NCBI GenBank assembly: GCA_019614645.1
Contig: JABWDB010000011.1
Span: 5,505,501-5,569,500, forward strand
Origin: Stratiolaelaps scimitus
Taxonomy: Eukaryota > Arthropoda > Arachnida > Mesostigmata > Laelapidae
Direction: 5' to 3'
DNA length: 64,000 nt
Shown here: positions 24,218 to 38,347 of the stretch, one piece after another
How the letters are laid out: each line of letters opens with the position of its first letter
Numbering within the stretch: position 1 is the stretch's first letter
Program-made: the position numbers and the translations under genes
Notes under the pieces: generated by a model
The model's database searches: none
What the model was told of the DNA's origin: nothing
Seen by the model: only the letters and a program-made list of their open reading frames with translations

Positions 24218-25723
24218 ATCCCCGTATCGCTATCGCAGACACCGATGGTGTATGTACTTGTTGCCAGATAGCTAGACCAACACCGTAAGGCAGCACGGTG
24301 AGTAGATGTCAATGGATAGACATCCGTGCGTTTGTATGCTTGTTCATTCATGTACGCCCTATACTCCGTTAATGTAGACAGGCATAGACAGGCACCGCGA
24401 TAGGACCTCCGTGGTGGCAGGACACAATATGATCGTCAGGACAGGTATCGGACCAGTGCGTAATTGTACGTAACGCGCACCTTAGCGCGACACCAGCTGG
24501 TTGACGGTGTTAACATTGTGTTCCTCAGAGTTACCCTTCCGACATGTGCGCGTATGGATGCTCGGTTCGCTGTTAAACGGATGGCGAAACCGATGCTAGC
24601 GAGCCCTCCGCTGACTACAATGCAAATATACTAGTCACGTGCATCACCACATATCTATATATATATTATATATGTACGCGAAAACATGTGTCAAGAGCCA
24701 CTTGTGAGCCAGAGAGCTCGGCCAGATCAGGGCCAGATAGGGGCGGCGGCAGAGGTCAGAGATTCGCTAATTGTGCTAAATTGCCGTGCGCATTTACCGA
24801 ATCTGTTTATTACTGGTAAATCTCGCAAAGCTGCCTATATAGCGCGGCGGTAGCAGCAAAAAAAATGCCTCCGGCCAAACACCTCGAAACCTCGTTAGCG
24901 GAAGCCCTCTCCCGAAGCCGCGGAGGGTCACTTGGTGTTGTTACGATTATTGTTATTGCATCAATCGAGTCGTTGGCAGAGACAGTGTGCGGACGAGTTA
25001 ATCGAGGCAATAATAATGAATTTGCCCAAAAGTCATCTAGCACCAGCAAAAGCGGGAAGACCGTAGGACACACCTCACCCGTATAGAGGACACACCCTTC
25101 ACCATAACCCCTACAATGGCTTTGGCCTCGCATCACAGGTCCACAGTCGGCCTGCGCGCCCGTCGCATCGCTAGAGCCGGTTGCCCCAGTGCATGGCGAG
25201 TTCACCATGGCCGCGTACGCTCGATCGATTCGCGTTCGGCATTCGTTACTCTGTATCGCTCTTGCGTTGAAACACAGAGTCATACATGACGACCACTCGG
25301 CTTGCTATACAACGGCGTTCAGTGGGTCCCATCCATGACGGTGTATTTCGGCTGCCACCGGGGCAGATAATACATACGCACTCAATTGCCACATCGGGCC
25401 GGCGAGCTCCGTCGAAATAAGCGAACTGCCGCCGAGTCGGCCGCGTCAAGGAGGACGGCTCTCCATTGGAAACGCTCCCACTGTTTGCTCCACTATGAGC
25501 GCGCAACGACGCTCGACCGTCAGTATCAGACGAATAGTTACGCGGAGGTGACAGCGGCAAGGTGTGGAGGCATACGCGCTGACATAGCACACGCATCTAT
25601 TATTATGCCTATAATATTATACAAGCAACAAGCCGACCAAGCGGACCACGAATCGGTATCCGAAAGATGGCCGCACTGACAGCGGGCAGCAAGAACGAAC
25701 CAGCAGAAGCGGTCGGCGGCGGC

Positions 25724-25742
25724 GCCGCCGCCGCCGCCGCCA
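25724..25742. repeat. GGC/GCC self-complementary triplet array
   Basis: GGCGGC passes directly into GCCGCC repeats, giving a short GC-only hairpin-forming array. Confidence 0.85.
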
Positions 25743-27268
25743 CAATAAAATCTCATTTCGCAGCATCTCAGTTCAGCCGATCAGATCCCATTCGTAACGG
25801 CAACGGCCAGCGAGAGAGAGGCCGTTCGTGGCGCAAAAAAGCCTCCCCTGGCTGTATCTCCCCGCATTTCCCCTGCGTTCGATTCGCCCGCGTCCACGGC
25901 CGGCGATTTTCGAAGCAGAAAAATACAGAAATCCATTGCGGAGACAGGCAACGCTGCTGAGAGGCGGACGGGATGAGAGGAGCCAATTTTTGTTGTTCTA
26001 CTGCCTCGCTCCGCTGCTGTCTCAACCGCGAGCAGCCGTCGTTCAGACACGCTTACAGCGTTGATGCGCCCGGTCCTTGATAGCATTGTGCCGTCCATTC
26101 ATGGCCGCGATGGCCGCGGATCGGTTGTAATTGCATTTCTCGACGGATAGCCTACGCTGGCAGGGCAGCCCTTTTGGTGTAGCTGCCTGTGTGATATTGT
26201 ATTTGTACACGAAGACTACCTCTCTCTTCATCTCTCTCTCTCCATCGCCATCTCTCTGTCTCTCTTCGATACTGAGCCGCGTTTGAGCTGCCGTTATTCT
26301 AGCTGTCTTTGACGGACGCTGGTTCTAATACGCTCTCTCATGTCGGGACACGTTGCTGGTGCCGGTGAGAACGCGTTCGTAGACGCGTACGATCATGTGG
26401 ACCCAAAGCAGCCGAGGACAGGCAACGCTTGGCCAAGGTAGCAGGGAGGGGTCTGGTTGTTCAGGGGGCCGACGTGCGCTAGCGATCCCATGGATTCGTC
26501 TAGCATCGCGGGATCGTTGCGGTAGAGGGTCTCTACCAAAGATCGGGTGAACACAAAGCCCAATGCACATAGACATACACATATATTGTATTACACAAAT
26601 GTATCATGGACATAATAGTGTGAATGACTGGAGCCATCGTCACCAGTGACAATATGTCAATGATGCGACTTGAGGCCATTCTCACCACCGCGATGGTGGT
26701 ACCTATGGAAACAAATAGGCTGAAAGTGACATGTCGCTTGCCTCCGTCGCCTCTGCTAGATGATGGGCCACCGCAGCAGTGGCAACATCGGACCAGGGCA
26801 AAGGCTCTCCCTTCTCGCCTCGGTTGCGCGTCCTCGGGCGCGATGTTTCTAAGTGGACAATACCTCTCAGAGTGTGCGTTGCCTGTCTGGCGGGAACGAC
26901 GCTTTAATAGTTAGCGATAGCTGCTAACAGCAGCGGCGCAGACAGCAGTGGTATTGTTGTCGTCGTGATTGCTGATGCAATCGTCGTTGTCGTCGGACTA
27001 CGAGGGATGCGTGTCCGGCGGTGGGCCCGTTCGGCGGCGGCGGCGGTCTGATGTTCATCGTACGAACTGTCCCCTGCCGGTCGGCTTCCTGTTGTCGAGT
27101 CGCTCTGCGCGAACCGCGGCGTCGGCGTCGGCGACGACGCTCTCTGGGTCTCGCCTCATGACCGAGCGATTCTCGTACGTGAACGTTTGAGCAGCACCGC
27201 GATCGGCGGTGCTCGTCGATCCCGATCAACGCGCCGGTAGCGAGCTGGCGGAGAGCGAACGTATCGAG

Positions 27269-27291
27269 AGAGAGAGAGAGAGAGAGGAGGC
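27269..27291. repeat. (GA)n [14 protein letters not shown]
   Basis: About 11 GA units, the sequence class bound by GAGA-type factors. Confidence 0.93.
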
Positions 27292-28194
27292 GAGATCATC
27301 ATGATCATCGTTTCGAGTAGCCGTTTAATCTCTCGTTAACATTACTGCAGGCTGTTGTTCTAGCTTTGGACGCTTCCGCTGCCGGCGCTGTTGTTAGCAT
27401 CGCGGCGGGCACAGAGCAGCGGCCAGATCTACAGAGCTGCTCAGACTCGGTCGTCAGATGGGCGGCTCCCGCACCATCGCTACAGGGCTACAAGGCTCCC
27501 CTGTTTTTTTTGTTATCGGTTTCGTTGGGCTGTTTGTTGTCTGCTGTTACTGCTGCGGTGATGGGTTATCCACACGGAGGGGATTGACGGCGGCAAGGCG
27601 CAGCAATTTCCTATCGGCTTGATGGCCGCGTAGTCGAACACTAGTAGCTGCTGGTTGGGGACTAATTCGCTCGGGCTCGCCGCCAGCCCGCTCTGAATCG
27701 CTGGTCGAATGCCTCACAGTTTCCAGCTAACGGTGCTCGATCGCATCTATAGTCTCCAGACGAAGTATATACATATATATATATACATAGTACTGTATAG
27801 TGCAATACAGAGGCATTCATACAGACAAACATGTCCATCGCGTAAACGCGCACGTCAGGCAAGTCCGTGCCACCAACGACCCTTTGCTGTGGCCGCCGCC
27901 GTCGCCACCACTTCCGAAGAAGAGGAATGGAACCATTGTTGTTGGCAACGGCAAGCTGTCTACGAGGCAAGCTGGTAGGTGCGTCGACAGCGGCTGCGTC
28001 GCTCGCATCAAACCGCCAGTCGGAGCGGGTCGGAGCAGCGCAGCGAGCGGCGGATTGAAACGGCGTCAATCGTCCCCGTCGTCGATTGACGTCGCCGTTG
28101 ACCAACTGTCAGAGTGGTGATCGCCGTTCGCGGGCTGGCGGTGCCTTACGGCGTCGTCGCTCCTCCGTCACAGAGGAATCGCCTCTCTCTTTCA

Positions 28195-28274
28195 GCTGTT
28201 GCTGTTGTTGCTAACGCTATTGTTGCTGTTGCTGTTGTTGTTGCCATCGGCATTGTTGTTGCTGTCGTTGTTAT
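28195..28274. repeat. Imperfect CTG/TTG array (about 80 bp)
   Basis: Interrupted TTG and CTG triplets. The - strand reads as a Thr/Ala or Asn/Ser low-complexity frame with no support as a gene. Confidence 0.9.
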
Positions 28275-28801
28275 TTCGCTCAAGTGAATAGTACAAATAG
28301 CGGTCGTAGTGCCACTCCGCAATGAAGCCGCCTGCAATGTCTGCCTGCGCTACAACAAGCTGGCTCCGCCACGACCGCCACCACACGGGTTTCCACCGAT
28401 TGTGGCGGCGAGTGGTTATTGTTGACATGGCAATTATCGACTGTGTGCGCCCTGAATCAGGCGGCGCTCTCCGCGTGCTGCGGGCTGCCTTCGTGCTTTT
28501 CGCTAAAAAAAATTGGCGGACTCACCGATATGCGGCGTCTCGGCTCATCATCATCGGCCGTCGAGCGTTCAGCGCACGGCGCGGGACGAGGCACGGCGCG
28601 ATGGCCGCCGACGAGACTGCCTCGGGGCAGGACAGCAAGGATGGGCAGCTTATTATAATCATAAATAATCATAATTAGAAATTAATTTTTAAAAGTGGGA
28701 ATACTCAGGTCGGCAAGCGATGTGCGGCTATACGAGCCTGGCGAGGAGAGCCCGTCGCTGCTCATCCATCATCGGTCGATAGTCGACGCAAGACGTAAGA
28801 G

Positions 28802-29013
<212 letters not shown>

Positions 29014-30092
29014 GAGTTGGCAATCGTCTGAAACCTACCGATTGTTTCGCCATCGTCTACGGTCGATGGGTACAGTCGCCATGTGTTCAAAGTTGATATT
29101 TAATATATTGATCACGTCCCGTCTCAATACACCGTGGCGTGTTCGGAAAAGATGAGGTGGTGGTGGTAGTGGTGACGTGCTGTTCTACTTACTGCAATGA
29201 CTGACATACAAACCATGGCAGCGCTCTTTGACGCTGATCGCCAGCCGTTGTTATGGAGACGGTTGAGTCACGTTGGAAATATGTTAGTTCGTGTAAGTAC
29301 CTCATTATAATTATTACTAGTATTGTTAATCATTATTTTTGTTGTTACCGTACGACATATTGCACGAATATACACCCGCACGCCATGTTAAGCGAACCAT
29401 GTTCGCAGGCGAGCCAGCAGAAACGTAGCAGAAACCCGCATAGAGTATGGATTTGTCATTTTGCTCCTGGGCAATCAAAAAAAAAAACAAACGTAGAAAT
29501 TGTTTGCAAAGACATCCTTGTGTTTTCGAGCTGACTCTCAGCTACTCCCCTATGCCTTGGAGCCACCTTTGGGCAAAGGTATCCTGTATAGCGTCAGCAT
29601 ACAGCAGGTCTCTGAAATGAGGTTCGACGCGATGTTTGCCTGGCGGGCAGACTCCATCACGGGGCCGCACATAGAGAACTATGAAAGGGGTACTGCGCTC
29701 GTTCACCGAATGCACTTCGTCAACAAGCGGCAGAGAAGGCACTACTGGGTGAACGTGGCCGTGTAAACTGTTTTGCCTCATTCATCGCACCCATACCTCA
29801 ATCTGGCCACTTCATTCTCTGGACGCTCTCGAAACCCAGTGCGAAATAGCCAATCTGTGCTAGACCTGGCCAGCACGAGAGGAGGGTCTCGTACGTGCTC
29901 GAGATTGAACACCACGCCGGCCGGTCCTGGATGAGAGCCGTACGGTGAAGTCAACTCAGTGGGCAAACGTCACCGTTTGTGAGGTGCAGGCCACCTCAGG
30001 CCCAAAACGGTGTTGGACGAGCGGGACGACACGTGCGTTTAGCATGCGCTGCGTTATCAGGTTCGAAGTGCGAGGATCGAGGAGAGTATGAT

Positions 30093-30106
30093 GGGGGGGG
30101 GGGGGG
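30093..30106. repeat. G14 homopolymer
   Basis: A run of 14 consecutive G on the + strand. Confidence 0.97.
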
Positions 30107-33100
30107 TGAGGGGTTCTCTCATGGCCTTCGCCATGTGAGCTTCACGTTCCCATGAAATTAGCATTTTGACGAAGAAGGATCACACGCATCTCGTTCCTGG
30201 CGTCACCCCGCAGGTGGTGCATACATTGGCCCGGGCCGTATCAGGCCTAGTCGCATCTAGTTCGTGCATATTTGCGCCTTCATTTAGCAAATAGGGTAGG
30301 CCACGCGTCTCGACTATGCGTGGCCGCCCTCCGAAAAGTAGCGTGTCAAGGTTTAGTCTCCCGCTTGAGATTCCCTCCTCGAATGCAACGCGGATAGTGT
30401 AAGTTGGCAGGTCGACCTTGTAACAAACACGCCGACTCGAGCACGATGCGAAATGAATTCGCTACGGAGACCGCTCGTATGTTCCATTGTTTAGTAAACC
30501 CTACATGAGAACAGGGGACTTTGCCTGACCGCTGCGTGGCCTTTACAGGACATGCGACTAACATGTTACAATAATTGCTTGTGTCGTGCGGTTATGTTTT
30601 TATCGATGAGATTCGATACGATCGAGGTAGATGTGCCGTTCTAAATACACAATGTTGCTCAGGTGACAATTTGTCTATAAAGACACACTTTACTGATCAG
30701 GTTGTTTTCCAGTTAGCCTCCAGCTATATCCCATCTTGTTCGCCTCGTCCCATTTATCTATAACGCATGCGCTAACAACCATCTATGAATTGCGACACAG
30801 CTCATCAGAGGTCTCTTCTCGGCCGGCAGCGCACACTGCACTGCAGAACTGATGTGACCTCCTACGATTGAAACATCACAAAGTTCTGAATTTCTTTTGC
30901 TTGCCCGCCTCCGAATATATCGAAAGAGACGATGCATTCTTCGCAATTGCTTTCCAAGAACTTCCAATTGCTCTTGTACGCTGTTCGACTGTTCGATAGC
31001 GAACAGTGAAGTCTGAAAAGTAAGCGGGAAAGAAGGATCGCTAGAGGGGAGGTGGCGGGGAGAGCCTTAGGGGTCCCCCAGACTTCTAGCGAATGATGCC
31101 GCGCCTGCTGCTGTCGTCGAGCCCTGGGAACTAAAGAAAGCCACCGAAGGGGGGTATGCAAAGGGGTATGGGCCCTTTCTCTACCGCACCCCCGACTGCC
31201 TTCTTCCCCCCGTCATAAATCTGGCTCGAAAGTAACAAGCGAGGCCAAACGAGGCTGGGTTGGGCGAACTTCCCGCGACAGCCGGACCCCCGCCCCATCC
31301 TCTACTCCGGAGAACCTACCCTACGTACATCGCTGCCTAAAGAAGGTCTCTTCGTTCTTCCTTCCACAAGGTTTGATCTCGCAACCTCCGTTTGGCCTCG
31401 TCTTCCCAACTTCTCCTCTTCGGTCCAACTTCTTCCAGCCACCCCTTGCCCCCCCCCCCGGTGCCGCTTCTTCGTTCTGTGTAAATGAGTCCGAGTCCTT
31501 TTTCTTCCGAGTCTTTCTTTTTCGCGAAGCACTGGGAGCGGCACCTGGAGAACGAGAGCAGACGCTTCCCACCTACGCCCCCACAGCTTGGGGTCGGATG
31601 CGGAGTATTGTACATCGCGGTGTACTCGAGAGCGGTGATGAGACCCTAGTGTAGGAGATAGTGTATCCTCCTCGGCTCTCTTCACTGGGAGACCCCGACG
31701 CTCGACAGACCCATCTCCAGCACCGGCTTCGGCTACAGCGAACCCCTGAGCTCGCCCTCACGGGTCCGACACTTCTTCACGGCTTCTTCTGCTGCATTCT
31801 AGTGCCGCACTGTGTATCGTCCCCTTGGTCTGTCTCTTAAATGCCTCCCACCCGCAGCTCTCACATCTGCCGCGGCGGAAGAAGCGGTGAGGTCGTAGTC
31901 GTCGAGCTAAGCGGGGGGTAGCATTGCCCTGGGCCTCGCGCCCGGCCGCGGAGTCGTCTTCGAGGGCAGGCGTACGAACGCAGCTGGAACCGGCGTAGCT
32001 CACGCCGAAGGAGCAGCTGGCCGCGTATTTACCTCTCGTCTTCACTTCATTTGCGGGCTGACTGCTGTGGGGAAAGGCGGTTGGAGAGACGGCTCTCCCT
32101 GCCCCGGGCCGGGGCTCGCGCGCGGCCGGGGTCCGCGGTCCTCATGATGGGAAGTAGATGAGTATGACAAGGCAAACGCGCTGTGGAGAACGAGGTTGGT
32201 CGGTTGGTTGCGCTCGTAGAACGAAGGAGCCGGTCGTCGGCTGACGGCTCGTTGTCGTCCTGCAGGTTGGATGGAAGCCGGTGAAAGAAAGCGAGGTGCG
32301 TCTGCAGGAGAGCAAAAGACCAGGAGATTTATTCGAGAGGATTCGCGACCGTGGTTGTGCGGCTACACCGTGGAGAGAGAGAGAGGAAGTCTCGTTGGAC
32401 GACGCATACGTACCACCTCCACCGACTGGGCTAAATGTTCTTTAATGCCACATGGGCACAGTGAGCTGCGGATGGACGTTCGTAACCGTTTCGCCCAACC
32501 TGAAATCTTGCTGGGGGGTGCGATGTATTTTTGGCCTATTTAGAGATTGTTCAGATCGAGGGGAACATGAGGAGAAGAAAGAGGAAAGGCGACAAAGAAA
32601 GCCCACTTAAGACTTAAAAAGGTGTACAAACGGTCTGGAGGGAAGATGTTGAACTTCCACAGAAACGATGATATAGTAAGCAATACATCATATCCTGCAG
32701 TAGATGAATGGGCAGGACAACGAAGGAGCCCCCAATTTAGATGACATCCTCTGACATCCACATGTATATATATATATATCTTTGTAAAACATTAAGATAT
32801 ATGACAACCGTGTTTGACTATTCCCTCATTCCGTTGGTGGGGGCCAATGGAATCGAGGGCACGGGTAGGAGACTAGCAACACTCGAGTCTCTTGGCCATT
32901 TGATGACAGATTCGTCCTATTATGCACGACTATGCCGTAGGTGCACCCCACCAATTGTATACTTACTACATGCTCTTCTACGGGTTAATTTTATCTACGG
33001 TGCAATTAGCTTCTAAATATGTCACATTCAGCCCGAGCGTTAATTACGTGCATTATCCATATGCACCATACACTTCGCATTGATATAACAGAATCATAAT

Positions 33101-33522
33101 ATATTCGCTAAAGGGCACTCCTTGCAATGCTCCGATAGGCGTGTTGCCTTGCTGTACTTATCGTGTTGTGATTGCGGCCTAGTCCAATCTAAAGATATAA
33201 TAGCTGCTCTTTCCGACCAGCCCGAGCATAACGCCCGGACCCCTACGCTTTTCGTTGTGGCCGGCAACGCACGCGATTAATTTGACATGTCCGCTTGTTT
33301 GAATATGGAACGTCACTACTTTAGACCACCGTCAGCACCATCTCCCTTTATTTCCCCATTATCGCTGTTAACTAACTGACCGATACGCCGGTTCATTGTC
33401 CATAGACTCTTGCCCGTTTGCCACATGAACGAGACGGACACACAAGAAACAAGATGATTCCGTGGCGCCTCCACGAGCGCATCTCGTTTTCTGCTGACAC
33501 CCGACCTGTTGTCGACGCGGAC

Positions 33523-33548
33523 GGCGGCGGCGGCGGCGGCGGTGGTGG
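33523..33548. repeat. (GGC)n array
   Basis: About eight GGC/GGT triplets. A similar array lies at 33781-33808. Confidence 0.9.
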
Positions 33549-33780
33549 CTTTTTCTAGTGATTTACCCCGCGTCGCTCTGTGATCGCTCTATAGTCTCCA
33601 TAGTTCTCTGTCTTGATTTTCCGTTGGCACCCATTAGCGATCGCTGCCGTATAAATTGCATCGGGCCAGCTCGTGGGGCGCCAGCTTCAGCGTCTATAAT
33701 AGCGCGCACGCCTAACGAACTAAGACACGGATACGCGGCAAGATACAGGAGGCAATTACTCTGCTGCTTTGGTGAGTTCG

Positions 33781-33808
33781 CCGGCGGCGGCGGCGGCGGC
33801 GGCGGCGA
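33781..33808. repeat. (GGC)9 array
   Basis: A near-perfect GGC triplet run. Confidence 0.93.
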
Positions 33809-33946
33809 CTGGCATCGTCAATAGCAACGACGTTATTAAGCTGTTCGTCAAAAAAAAATGTTCTGGTAACAGCCACAACAACACCCCACCGGCCCGGCAG
33901 GCTCGCTAGCTAGAATCAATCTCTCGGGTCGTTTCGTACTTGCTAT

Positions 33947-33986
33947 GTATATATAATATATGTATAATATATATATATATATATAT
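33947..33986. repeat. TA-rich [14 protein letters not shown]
   Basis: TA repeats with ATAATA interruptions, followed shortly by a T9 run. Confidence 0.9.
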
Positions 33987-36900
33987 GCACATTTTTTTTT
34001 ATTAAAGTGTGACTGGTTCCGTTAATTGCTGGACGTTTTGATTAACCTGGACGTTCATTTGTAGTTCTCTCCCGTAGTCTAGAAGTTATCTGGCTCGTTG
34101 CATTGCTCCCCTGGATAATTTCTAATTTGTGTACGAACAGCGGCCTCATTACGCCGTTGTGGTAGTCTTCACAAGCGCCCATCAAGTAGCCTTGCAAGCG
34201 TCTGCGGCTGCCGCCGTGCCGTGACTACACGAGAACGATTCGTTCGATGCTTAACTTATAATCTGCTAGGATACATCTCTATGGTGTTACATTACGAGGT
34301 ACATATCTTGCACTTGGCGGATACAATGGTAGACGTTGTTGTTTAATATATGTATAAGCTTTGTAGTTATACGAGGTGCTATATTTTATTCTGCCGGACT
34401 AATTAAGCTGTCATCAAAGGAACAAGTTATTCCGGGCTTGGATAATTAGTAGAAGAGTCCATGTCGACAGTGATACCAGTGTGAAGTGTTGGCGAACAGG
34501 GAAGTGTCCAAGGCAGGGACCTTCCGATGTTCTTCCTCCACAAAGACAATATGCATACAAACTGAACGTGCTCACAGCAACTGTAAATACTTAATCGTCT
34601 TCGGTTCCAGGACGCCAAACCGCGTCACTGCGTCCTGCTAACGATGATTAACAGGACAAATCAACACGCATAGCTCCCCTTTCGTACAATTCCTCTCTCA
34701 ACAACGCTCACTCCTCCGAACTCCTGATTGATCCCCGGATCGTCATCGCCCTTCACGTTGCTGCGGCCACCGCCGTTCAGGTCACCTTCTCATTATCATG
34801 CTCGAACGAATCAAGTGTAATTCGCACGAGCGAATTCCCCCTATACGAATATGTATAACAGATGAACCCGTCCGTCCGAGCCGGCTCGAGCCGAAGAGAT
34901 GCCTCGGCAGTAGTATAACAAGCGGCAATAATAGGAACGGAGATATAGAGATAAAGAGAGTGAAGGTGAACTATGGATCTCCGGTGGTTTTCAGCGTCTA
35001 CGCCACGCGTGAGCTGGCGCCCGTCCCGCCAGCTGTGCTGTCGACTACAGGGCGGCCGTTGATGCCGCTGTATCCCTGCTGTCGCTTCAGTGGCCGCCAC
35101 CGAAGTTTAATCTTGTTGCGCGTTTTGCCGGATTGTGGCGATTTTTCCTCTTCGTACAGTGCCCTCTATACCGGCTCGTCGTTCTCGAGAGGCGGTCTCT
35201 GGCGTAAACTATCTCTCTCTGTCTCTCTCTCTCTAGCGATTGCTCGCACCAGAGTGGGATTGGATGAGCCGGCTCTTGAAACAGCCCGGCCCCGGCGATT
35301 CCCTATGGGCATGGCTGCTTGCCTCGTCAGCCGTAGCTGCTATCTGGCGCTTGCCTGAATGTCAGCCTGCTGCCGCCAGCGGCCGTGGTCCAACAGCTCC
35401 TCGCTCCTCGGTTGGCTCCTCCGGGGAAGGCAGGCCAATCGCTCACAGAGATTGATCTGTGTCCGACAATTCCGTGGCACCGGGAGCGCTGCAGAGCTCA
35501 GGGCTCTGAGTTGCTGTTGCTGCTGCTGCCGCCGCCGCCGGCATCTCGCTTTTACTCTTGCTGCTGCGTGAAGCCTTTAACTGCAACGGCGTAACCGTAG
35601 CGGACGAACCGCTTGAATGGTTCGCGTCGCTGCCCGTGGCGCGAGGCTGGCCCTGAGGCGGCTTCCTGTTGCTGCTGCTGCTGCTGCAACAGTCACTATC
35701 GCGTCCTGCCGCACGCCAACACCAGCAGTCGACGATAGAGCAGGTTATCTAACCGGGGCCGGGCAGGCCCGAGCTTTCGACGAGGGGGAAAACCGCAACA
35801 TTGACAGCAACCGTGGACCGCAGCAGCAGCGGCGGCAGCTACGGCTGTATCATGGAGGCGCACAACGCGTAGCGCCAAAACCGAGGAGTGATCTATCTCG
35901 TAGCTATTACGTATGACGAGACGGTGCCGTACCGCCGACGAGTTTCTGGCGAAATGCAGTGACCGCAGAGAGAGACGGAGGGAGGGGGTGGAGAGTCAAG
36001 GAAATCGCGCGGCCATCACCACTGTGAAAGATGGACTCCATCTGCGCGTCGTTATCAAGGGACATGCCATGATTCGGTGCCAGCGTCAGCCAAACGATGC
36101 CGTAGGCGGGGTGAAGATCAGGGGGGTGACCGTGGGGGGAATTGCCAGAGAAAAATTGCCTAAAAACCGCCCGACGGACCGGCCGGCCGGCCAAGCGATG
36201 AGGGGGTCGCCATCAGGCCGACGAATCATCATCAGTTTTCTGGCGCCGTTTCGCGCACGCCGCTCGTCACTGCAATTCATATATAATATAATACTACAAT
36301 ATATATATATATAATGGCATAAAATCGTATTGCGTCCACGCCGAACTCGCTCTTGACGGCGGTGGACTAGCGCCGTGCGATGAGCAAGCGTCTAATCTAT
36401 TAAACGCTGCGGGCAAGTGCCACGCTCGATTTGTACGTGGGATCCACACGGATGTCGGCTCGTTGATATCGTTTGACCGAAGTCGGCGACGGGGATTTCA
36501 TTTTGGTGGACAGCTGGTCCCGTCATTGCTGGCGCCAGTTTCTGCTCGCGGTGCCGCTGATGGATGACGATCAAACCCGAGGTGGGAGGACATCGCGCCC
36601 ATCGTGGTCGTTCGAGTTTGGTTATCTGCTTGTACGAGGCGGCGGTAGAGATGATTAGGCTTGTTCGTTGATTGCCTATGGAGCTGTGCGTGAGTGTATC
36701 CCTGAGCGAATACAAACAAACACTTTAAAATCGCCTGAGTGACTTACTGAACGAGCTATTGTATATGTCTCGTACATTTTGCGTGCTCTTGTTTTTGTTG
36801 TTATTATGGCTTTCTGTTGTTGTTGTTATTGTTGTTGTTGTTGCTTCTCGTGTTGTTCAATATTTGGCAAAACGAATCCCCTCAACAGCACCGGCAGTCG

Positions 36901-37025
36901 CCTGACAATCATCAAACAGGAACAGAAGAGTTCTACATTTGGCACTCTCATGCTGTTGTAGAAGAGATCATGTGACCAGATGTAGGTGGACGAAGACCTT
37001 GGAGGTCGCTTTTTGGTTTATATCT

Positions 37026-37044
37026 TATATATATATATATATAT
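37026..37044. repeat. Short (TA)n tract
   Basis: An uninterrupted TA run directly before the 16-bp direct repeat. Confidence 0.93.
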
Positions 37045-37085
37045 GCATAGACAAGATAATATATGTATAGCATAGACAAGATAAT
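37045..37085. repeat. 16-bp direct repeat flanking a 9-bp spacer
   Basis: GCATAGACAAGATAAT occurs at 37045-37060 and 37070-37085, separated by ATATGTATA. It lies at the edge of a (TA)n tract and looks like a slippage duplication. Confidence 0.9.
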
Positions 37086-37943
37086 TACAGAATAATCTAT
37101 GTCACGATATGCCTGCTTTACGAACCATGTCTCCGAACACGCATCTGGTACCAATGCGACATTTTCGAGTTTTACATGACGCACGCTTGGCCACAATAGC
37201 AAGTCGCTAGCGCACTTTGGTGGCTTCTCACAACAGGGACGGCCTATCGAAGCTGGAAGCTAGACAAGAGCATGACGTCCATGAATTACCACCGGGAACA
37301 GAGTTCTTCTCGTCGTTCTATCTAGATCAACTTTGAGCCACGCAGCCGACACAACGATATCTGTCGTAACGATCAACTTTCGACGTAATTAGGCATCTTA
37401 AGTCAATGAGACGAGCCGAGCTCTACCCGACGAGGATCTGCCCCGTCTCCCCTTCGGCCGTATGAAGGCGAACGCGCATTCGCGTTCATTAAGCCCGATT
37501 CTATTTTGGCGATTTGCTCGCCGACCCCCGCTCTGCCAATGAGGAGGCGACATTGCATATATTATGAAACAAATGTGCGTCCTCACGTAAAATCCACTGC
37601 TCCTCCCGATAGTGTCGAGGATTGAACGCAGGTCACAAGGATGCAGTTGTGGCGGCTCGTTGGGGTTCAGGGTGACCCCGTCTCCCCGTAACGCCATTGC
37701 TGCTGGATGACTATAACGCAACAGCTGCTGTTCCACCTCTCCCCCGAGCTCAGTTTGCTTCACCCAGATCATCGCGATGGCGCACCATCGGACCGATCCG
37801 ACAGCAACAGCAACCACAACTACAGCAACAACAACCCTCTGCACCTGCACTGCTGCTGCTGCTTATGTGCAGCGATTGTGTGATAAATATATAAAATCAG
37901 GACATTTTCCTCTGCCTCGTACAGCATCGCGCGGACGAAGCGC

Positions 37944-37968
37944 ATATATATATATATATATATATATA
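37944..37968. repeat. (TA)12 [14 protein letters not shown]
   Basis: An uninterrupted TA run. Confidence 0.96.
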
Positions 37969-38325
37969 GACAGAGTTTATCAAACAAAAAGCTCTTTCAT
38001 CAACACGACGACTCGAGCACTCACTCACACGCAGACTCAGCTCATAGACGGGTCCGGCAGCTCGTCCGTTAGCCCGGACTACGAGGCCAGTGTTCACTCG
38101 CTGAGCAGTGAAGTGCTCAACAGCGCTAATTCATCTGCTGTTGCTGATTCGCCTGATGATTAATGAGCGGTTTCTCATTTCTCCACAGCGCCGCCTTTGC
38201 TCGTTGCGCTTCCATTTGCTCGGCCGCGGCTGCTGCTCCTCCATGAACCCCCCCCCCCTGAGTCGCTCTGCGGCGTCATATGATAACGACAGCTATAATA
38301 ATTATTATTATTATTACCACTACTT

Positions 38326-38347
38326 CTACTTCTGTTAGCAGAAGTAG
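38326..38347. repeat. Small hairpin, 9-bp arms
   Basis: CTACTTCTG and CAGAAGTAG pair around a TTAG loop, just after a short TTA-type array. At this size it may be chance. Confidence 0.6.

Noticed and set aside
30310..30403. ATG-open stretch ending near GTAAGT at 30401
   Set aside because: The donor-like site overlaps the stop codon of the frame, the region has no acceptor-like site, and the peptide is not recognisable.
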